Origin: Mediterranea sp. (in: CFB group bacteria) | Lineage (GTDB): Bacteria > Bacteroidota > Bacteroidia > Bacteroidales > Bacteroidaceae | NCBI GenBank assembly: GCA_031258135.1 | Contig: JAIRNG010000014.1 | Location: forward strand, 1 to 36,030 | Reading direction: 5' to 3' | Length of the DNA stretch: 36,030 bases | Shown here: in pieces, positions 30,779 to 36,030 of the stretch | Position numbering within the stretch: the first letter of the stretch is position 1 | Layout of the letters: each line of letters opens with the position of its first letter | The notes under the pieces: model-generated | Database searches by the model: none | Told to the model about the DNA's origin: nothing | The model's input: the letters and a program-made list of their open reading frames with translations, nothing else | Position numbers and translations under genes: made by a program

Positions 30779-33517
30779 TCATAGTTTTATTTTCCGGTAT
30801 GTCATTTTATTGAATTTGATTGTTTTCCTGCCTGCCTTGACGGTAACCGGACTTTCCGTCATCAGATAATATTCACCGTTTTCATATTCCAATACGGCAT
30901 TTGTCCTTTCATCCGCCAGAATGGAGCATCCTTTTCCCTGAACGAAAGTTCCGTTTCCAAGGAACAAGGTGAAGTCTTTGCCGTTTTCGCTTACCATGGC
31001 ATAAGTGGCATTGACGAACATCTCGCGGTAGGATACTTTTTCATCTTTCGCCGAAGAGAAAATATAGTCGGTTCGCCCCGATTTGCTTTTTACCGTCAAT
31101 CCTACGAAATCAGGCGAGGCGTCCGGTACGCTGAATGATTCTATCGCCTGAATAGATCTACCTTCTTCCGTCGTGGGTTCAAAGACGGATACGAACGGGC
31201 GATTCCATGCTTCGCCATGCTGGCGTGCGGCGATAGTCAGGTAAGGCGCTTTATTTACTTCATAAGGGAAATCATTGTTGTTACGGAATGCTTTACAGGC
31301 AGGCGCCTTGATAGAGAATACCTCCCGTCCGTCCTGCCCTTGCATCCACAGGTTCATATAGATGTGATTACCATCAGGAAAGCTCATTTTCCATACGGCC
31401 TGATAGTCGTCATTTGTTTTGGCTGACTTCTTATCCCACATGTAATCGAGCGCGAAGAGATGCCTTCCGGCGAATGTCATTTCATCACTTTGTCTCAAAT
31501 CCAATGATTTTCCTTTGGTGTCCTGAATAATTAGTTCCTGCCCTAAATTGTGATAAAAATAGTCATGGAACTTATCTCCTTTCCGTTGTTTCCTCGAACG
31601 GAAAACATCTACATAGTAGCCCGTCGTTTCTCCTGTACTGACAATGCTTAGCAAACGGCTCTGGTCACTTCGGCTTTCAGGCTCTAAAAAGTAGATATCC
31701 GAATAAGTGATTTCTTTATAAAAACCGTCTTTCTGCATTGAACGGGGATAGCAGGCCAGCAAATCGAACGGATGGTTGCCCGACATTTCGGGATACTTGG
31801 AAATGCCGTCTACCATTACCGTATTGTGTGCCGGAAATTGCGAATAGTATTCCAGATATGGCTTTTCAAAATAACTCGACCCGATGCCTGATTCAGCGCC
31901 TAAGATGTACCCCTTGCCATATAGTTCCATCGCTATGCCGTTAGAGTGGACATGATTGCCGAATGAGGCATATTGCGAAATCATCAGGCCGTTTTCTTTA
32001 CTGTCATATTTGTTTCGCTGTACGAACCAGCTCACATTAGGCGCATAGAAGGTCTGCGTAACGTAATCGGGGAGTTTGGCCTTCGCCGTATTCCCGTCAA
32101 GGACGAGAGGTTTTGCCGTGAAGAAAGACGATACTTCGGCCGGCAATTTTGAGACCTTCCGGTTCTGAGCCTCTGCGCCGGCGCCGGGACTGAAGAGTTT
32201 ATACATGCCCGTAAAACGGATTTCGTCTTCGGCCTTCCCGTGTTTTTGCGCTATACGTATCATATCAAGCACAGGCCCGGTATCCAGGCCGCTGTAATAG
32301 GTGTCGCCAAATGCCGTAATTTTGCCGTTAGGAAACAGGTATTGCGGCAATACTTCTACCGCCTTGTACATAACAGGCATATAAGGCAGGATGTCCTGAC
32401 CGAATGTATTGTCGTAATTGTTGATAAAGCGCATAAATTCGCGGGTAACACTGCTCGCGTAACCCGGACACTCGTTCCAGACGCCATTGTCGCAGTCATA
32501 TCCGTATTGCATCAATTCAGTCAATGACCATTGACGGGAAGAGGTTTTATTAAGTACGTGATCAATATAGTATTCACGTCCTTTGCCGTCCGTATAGTTC
32601 CTGTTGTCATCGAGTACCATGGCTACGCTAAGTATAATGTTAGCCTGATGCAGATTCCAGTTGTTGTGCGGCACGCCGTGTTTTATCGTTACGTCGATAC
32701 CTTTTTTCAGGGCGGCTTCGTAGAGAGCGGCTTTATCTTTATGCTCACTCTTTATATAATTATAGAGGAAATCATAATACTGGGCGAGATCATGGTAAAC
32801 AGCTTCTTGTATTACTTCGAAAGTGGTTAGCCCGGCGAGAGTCTGTGCATGGCCTTTCCCGATATCTACAGGTTCGTTGCGATAATACAGTCCCGTCAGA
32901 TAAGTATCCAGAATGTCATAAGCGAATCTCCCGTATTTTTTGTCGCCTGTAAGCCAAAACACAAACGCTCCGTCACGTCCCAGACGTATTATTTCGGTAT
33001 TCACGCTTTCGATATTACCGCCGGAAACATTTCCCTGTTCCACCCACTCCGGCGAGCTGCCGTCTTTGGCTGTATTCAGGAAACAGACGCCTTTGGTGTC
33101 GTCCATATAAGGAACGATATTTTCCAGTTCCGGACGTTTGTAATGTGAGTGGACTCCGCGTGTACTGCCAAAGCGCACGGTCGGTACGGGAGCCTGTCCG
33201 CCGGCATGCGAGTATACGCCGCCATTGATATAGACATCCGTTGCGTGGCTTTTCCAGTACATCATCAGGCGGGAAAGCATCCAGTCGGGTTCCTTCTGTG
33301 TTTTTTCCACATAAGGATTTATACGGTCCATGATGCCCTGATATACATCTTTAGCCCATGCCTCATTTTTTATTTGTTGCTGCAAGGCCTGTTTATAACT
33401 GTCCGTTGTCAACAGGCGGGGGTGTCCTTGCGGCAAATCGGATGGCAGGGGAATTTGTTGTGCCGGCAAGCCTGCATTGACGGATAAAATGAATAAAACT
33501 GTAATTATGTGTCTCAT
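30779..33517 (-). CDS. Heparinase II/III-like polysaccharide lyase family protein
   Basis: A 912-residue secreted protein with signal peptide MRHIITVLFILSVNAGLPAQ. Residues about 30-420 form the alpha/alpha toroid (PQGHPRLLTTDSYKQALQQQ, VPHNNWNLHQANIILSVAMVLD, with Asn/His typical of the lyase cleft, and GVWNECPGYASSVTREFM). The C-terminal beta-sheet domain has the heparinase II/III pattern: SQYASFGNHVHSNGIAMELYGKGYILGAESG, then YYSQFPAHNTVMVDGISKYP. Members cleave uronic-acid-containing polysaccharides by beta-elimination (PL12, 15, 17, 21 and relatives). HSNGIAME differs from the more usual HxDxLS form, so the exact family and activity are uncertain. The gene is 10 bp after the beta-helix gene and upstream of GH88, a lyase plus unsaturated-uronyl hydrolase pair. 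Confidence 0.85.
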   Translation of the reverse strand: MRHIITVLFILSVNAGLPAQQIPLPSDLPQGHPRLLTTDSYKQALQQQIKNEAWAKDVYQGIMDRINPYVEKTQKEPDWMLSRLMMYWKSHATDVYINGGVYSHAGGQAPVPTVRFGSTRGVHSHYKRPELENIVPYMDDTKGVCFLNTAKDGSSPEWVEQGNVSGGNIESVNTEIIRLGRDGAFVFWLTGDKKYGRFAYDILDTYLTGLYYRNEPVDIGKGHAQTLAGLTTFEVIQEAVYHDLAQYYDFLYNYIKSEHKDKAALYEAALKKGIDVTIKHGVPHNNWNLHQANIILSVAMVLDDNRNYTDGKGREYYIDHVLNKTSSRQWSLTELMQYGYDCDNGVWNECPGYASSVTREFMRFINNYDNTFGQDILPYMPVMYKAVEVLPQYLFPNGKITAFGDTYYSGLDTGPVLDMIRIAQKHGKAEDEIRFTGMYKLFSPGAGAEAQNRKVSKLPAEVSSFFTAKPLVLDGNTAKAKLPDYVTQTFYAPNVSWFVQRNKYDSKENGLMISQYASFGNHVHSNGIAMELYGKGYILGAESGIGSSYFEKPYLEYYSQFPAHNTVMVDGISKYPEMSGNHPFDLLACYPRSMQKDGFYKEITYSDIYFLEPESRSDQSRLLSIVSTGETTGYYVDVFRSRKQRKGDKFHDYFYHNLGQELIIQDTKGKSLDLRQSDEMTFAGRHLFALDYMWDKKSAKTNDDYQAVWKMSFPDGNHIYMNLWMQGQDGREVFSIKAPACKAFRNNNDFPYEVNKAPYLTIAARQHGEAWNRPFVSVFEPTTEEGRSIQAIESFSVPDASPDFVGLTVKSKSGRTDYIFSSAKDEKVSYREMFVNATYAMVSENGKDFTLFLGNGTFVQGKGCSILADERTNAVLEYENGEYYLMTESPVTVKAGRKTIKFNKMTYRKIKL

Positions 33518-33527
33518 TTTGTCTGTT

Positions 33528-34931
33528 CTACTTAAAACGGATATCTTTAATGAATTTATTATGGCGGAAGAAATTCAGGTTATCTACCTTTTTACCGTTT
33601 ATAATTATATGGTCGAAAGTTACATCCTGTATGATCCTGTCCTTGTTTAAACCTTCCAGCACACATAAACTTTCGTTTGTGCCATGATAAGCGATATTAC
33701 GGAGAGTAACGTTTTCTATGCCCCGTCCGGGCTGCTTATCATACTTTTCGTTGAAACGTACTTTCATGTACAGGAGCCGCCCTTCCTGTATGCTTTCTAC
33801 GCGGATATCTTCGCACAACACATTGCGGACTAAATTCCGATCTCCGGCATCTATGGCGATACATCCCTGATAGGGAGGGTCATCTTCATCGTGTTCCAGA
33901 ATATCTATATTCCGAATCGTTATATTCTCCATGACTTCGCCGGGGTCATTGCCGGGATCGCCATGACCTCCCATGTTTACCGGATGGGCTATATCCGCCC
34001 ATAAGGTGGAATTCCGTACCGTGATATTCCTGCTTCCGCCATAAAACTCCCATCGGTGGTTATACAGAGCGATACAGTCGTCGCTGTTGCGCATAAATAC
34101 GTGATCGACCAGCACATCGCTGCAACACATCATGTCGATACCGTCACTCCAGCCCTGATTGCTGAACGACCGGAAATTGCGTATCATTATCCCGGAAGAC
34201 TGCCCACCGGAAATCGAGTAATGCCGGGGATTGATCACTATGATATCATGAACCTGAATGTTCGTGGAAAAATTGATAGCTATGCCCTGCTGCGGTTCCA
34301 ATAGAAAACCCCGTCCACAGATCCGCACGTTTTCTACATTCTCACAAAACAATTTGCCCTTCAATACCGCGCCGCTTTCCAAATATACCGTGGTATTAGA
34401 CGGAATGCGGAAAACGCCCTTTTCTTCTTCTGCCGGCACATGTAACCCCGCATCAAAATACATGACCCCTTTCCCGTTCTTTTCAGGCCGGTTTGCTTCC
34501 AAAGGGTTTGTAAAAACATGCAGGTTATGCAGGCGGTCTCCGTTGAACTCTACCGACAAATCTTCCGGCGAGGCGAGCGTAAAGGTGAGGGCGTTATCGT
34601 TGATTTCCGGAACGATTCCTTTGGATAACGGACGAATCACGGCTCTGTTTATATCTCCGTTGTTTTTTTGCACTTTTATTTCGACCGTACCGTTGAAATC
34701 GAAATAAACCATCGAAGCATCGGACTTCGTATCCATGTCGACCTTTACGTTATATTCGTACAAGTCGGTCCACTCCCGGTCTCCGGCTTTACGTACCTGC
34801 ACGGTGTAATCATCGTTGTGCGTCCCATAGTATAATTCTCTGGGGACAGAATGAGTTACAATTTGTGCAACAGTGATGTTGCTGATAAGTGTCATCACTA
34901 TTAAAGCGGTGAATAATAATCTTGCTTTCAT
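33528..34931 (-). CDS. Secreted right-handed beta-helix glycosidase, GH28/GH49-like
   Basis: A 467-residue secreted protein (signal peptide MKARLLFTALIVMTLISNITVAQ). An N-terminal beta-sandwich of about 130 residues (VYFDFNGTVEIKVQ, NRAVIRPLSKGIVPEI, LHNLHVFTNPLE) precedes a parallel beta-helix: IPSNTTVYLESGAVLKGKLF, NVRICGRGFLLEP, then QGWSDGIDMMCCSDVLVDHVFMRNSDDCIALYNHR. The DGID and SDDCIAL segments correspond to the catalytic Asp positions of GH28-type enzymes. The GHG and RIK motifs of true polygalacturonases are not obvious (NMGGHGDPGNDPGEV occurs in the right place). The N-terminal domain resembles that of GH49-type or related polysaccharide hydrolases, so pectin is not assured. It lies 13 bp after the GH97 gene and 10 bp before the lyase, so the three form one operon. 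Confidence 0.75.
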   Translation of the reverse strand: MKARLLFTALIVMTLISNITVAQIVTHSVPRELYYGTHNDDYTVQVRKAGDREWTDLYEYNVKVDMDTKSDASMVYFDFNGTVEIKVQKNNGDINRAVIRPLSKGIVPEINDNALTFTLASPEDLSVEFNGDRLHNLHVFTNPLEANRPEKNGKGVMYFDAGLHVPAEEEKGVFRIPSNTTVYLESGAVLKGKLFCENVENVRICGRGFLLEPQQGIAINFSTNIQVHDIIVINPRHYSISGGQSSGIMIRNFRSFSNQGWSDGIDMMCCSDVLVDHVFMRNSDDCIALYNHRWEFYGGSRNITVRNSTLWADIAHPVNMGGHGDPGNDPGEVMENITIRNIDILEHDEDDPPYQGCIAIDAGDRNLVRNVLCEDIRVESIQEGRLLYMKVRFNEKYDKQPGRGIENVTLRNIAYHGTNESLCVLEGLNKDRIIQDVTFDHIIINGKKVDNLNFFRHNKFIKDIRFK

Positions 34932-34944
34932 ACGTAAATTATTG

Positions 34945-36030
34945 TTATAACAGTTGTTTTCTCTTATACGGTTTATATTTCTTCAAGTCATCTTTTGCTG
35001 CGGGCACAAAATGGACGGCACATCCCCCGCTTGGTTTCAGGTCAAAGTGCAGTACGGCATTGCTATCCACAATAAGCCTTGTGACTTTCACTTTGGTTTT
35101 TGTGTTTACGGCATCGTCATCCGTATAAATATTGGCTACATACCTTTGTCCTGCTGTAAGGAAAGAGAGGGGAGTCGTTATGCTGCGCTTATCATTGTTG
35201 CCCAAAGTACCTAAAAACCAATTATCATCACTTCGACGCGCTACCGTAACATACTCCCCTATATCTCCTCCTATTACTTTTGTGTCATCCCAAACTGTTT
35301 TTACCTTATCGAAAAACTCTATTTCAGGTTCGCCGGTATATGCGCCGGGACTGTCATACCAATACAGGAACTGTAAAGGACTGTAATATACGGCAGCCAT
35401 TGCCAGTTGATGAGCATGAGTGGTCTTTATCCGGTTGTTATAATAACAGATCGTATAGTCCCCGGCGCCGGCAAGGAAACGGGTAAACGGCAGGATGGTA
35501 TTATGGGTGGCATCCGGCATCTCTTCATTTCCCCTGATTCCTTCCTGTGTGAGAAGATTGGGATAAGTGCGGCTAAAGCCCGTCGGGCGGTATTCGTCAT
35601 GTATGTCGGCCATCAACCGGTATTCGGCACATTTTTTCACAGCCTCGTGCAGCCATGCAGTCCACCATTGGTTCCCCACTTGCACAAAACCGAATTTGAT
35701 TCCTTTGATCCCCCATTTTTTATATATCGGAAGAATAGAGTCCAATTGGTGGTATAAGGCGCGTTGGTTCACATATATCCAGACTCCGATATCCTTTGAA
35801 GCGGCGTAAGTAGTCAACGCAGGCATATCCAGAGGCTTAGTTTCGTGAGGTTTTGCCGCATCCGAGTTGACTTTCATTTCCGGACCATACCAACCCGCAT
35901 CCAGGTGGATATATTGTAACCCGCGTTCAGCCGCGAAGTCAACACACTTCATTGCGTCAGCTTGTGTCAGTTTTCCTACGCGGATAGCCTTTCCGGGCCT
36001 GATCCATGATGTGTCTTTTATTTTATTTTC
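34945..36030 (-). CDS. Glycoside hydrolase family 97, 5' end outside the window
   Basis: The frame stays open from the Met at 35952 to the window edge (encoding SWIRPGKAIR upstream of it), so the N-terminal domain and signal peptide are outside; 361 residues are visible. The family blocks are YIHLDAGWYGPEM, IKGIKFGFVQVGNQWW, LMADIHDEYRPTGFSRTYPNLLTQEGIRGNEE, THNTILPFTRFLAGAGDYT, HAHQLAMAAVYYSPLQFLYWYDSP, followed by a C-terminal beta-sandwich. GH97 contains inverting alpha-glucosidases (SusB) and retaining alpha-galactosidase-type enzymes; an Asp-containing DIHDEYRPTG here, where SusB-type enzymes lack the nucleophile, would favour a retaining enzyme, but I hold this loosely. It is the most upstream visible gene of the GH97/beta-helix/lyase/GH88 set. 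Confidence 0.93.
   Translation of the reverse strand, partial: ENKIKDTSWIRPGKAIRVGKLTQADAMKCVDFAAERGLQYIHLDAGWYGPEMKVNSDAAKPHETKPLDMPALTTYAASKDIGVWIYVNQRALYHQLDSILPIYKKWGIKGIKFGFVQVGNQWWTAWLHEAVKKCAEYRLMADIHDEYRPTGFSRTYPNLLTQEGIRGNEEMPDATHNTILPFTRFLAGAGDYTICYYNNRIKTTHAHQLAMAAVYYSPLQFLYWYDSPGAYTGEPEIEFFDKVKTVWDDTKVIGGDIGEYVTVARRSDDNWFLGTLGNNDKRSITTPLSFLTAGQRYVANIYTDDDAVNTKTKVKVTRLIVDSNAVLHFDLKPSGGCAVHFVPAAKDDLKKYKPYKRKQLL

Overview
The window looks like chromosome from a gut-type Bacteroidales bacterium (Bacteroides or Parabacteroides-like). The signs are SusC/SusD transport genes, a regulator of the hybrid two-component (HTCS) type, Bacteroidales lipoprotein signals, many secreted CAZymes, and several promoters with the Bacteroidota -7 box TAnnTTTG. 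No rRNA, tRNA, IS transposase, phage or CRISPR array was recognised.

Layout. (1) 1-778 is the 3' end of a FISUMP/fimbrillin-like surface protein, followed by hairpins and an orphan gene resembling the uracil-DNA-glycosylase fold (918-1616). (2) 1612-2000 is a non-coding, inverted-repeat-bounded element that supplies the stop codons of both flanking genes. (3) 1979-5571 is housekeeping: an aroQ-pyk-O-methyltransferase operon on the minus strand, divergent from a xerD-type recombinase. (4) 5773-7470 encodes an OmpA/TPR lipoprotein closed by a strong terminator and a 4x21-bp tandem repeat. (5) 7772-12380 is a minus-strand CAZyme operon, GH28-DUF4861-GH43, with no SusCD of its own. (6) 12556-18406 holds fabI, an RsmI-like methylase, a membrane protein with a degenerate Nudix-like domain, lipA and a DPP-IV peptidase. 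(7) 18573-29335 is a polysaccharide-utilisation-type locus: susD and susC (minus), a small DUF6078-like gene, a propeller/AraC membrane regulator and a GH92 (plus). (8) 29366-36030 is a second minus-strand CAZyme run: GH97 (cut by the window end), a beta-helix GH28-like enzyme, a heparinase II/III-like lyase and a GH88.

The most interesting system is region 7. The regulator has the usual HTCS sensor (two-component propeller repeats, Y_Y_Y domain, one TM helix) and the usual C-terminal AraC domain. The histidine kinase body, ATPase and receiver are absent. The sequence passes from a remnant of the HisKA H-box (FFTNITHKFR) straight into the linker that normally follows the receiver. It therefore appears to be a membrane-bound one-component regulator derived from an HTCS. 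The susC promoter and the GH92 promoter, which flank this regulator and point outward, share a tandem operator: ACTATWTTCC repeated at exactly 21-bp spacing. In both, exactly 23 bp separate the operator from the TAnnTTTG box. This suggests that the kinase-less regulator is functional and controls transporter and enzyme together.
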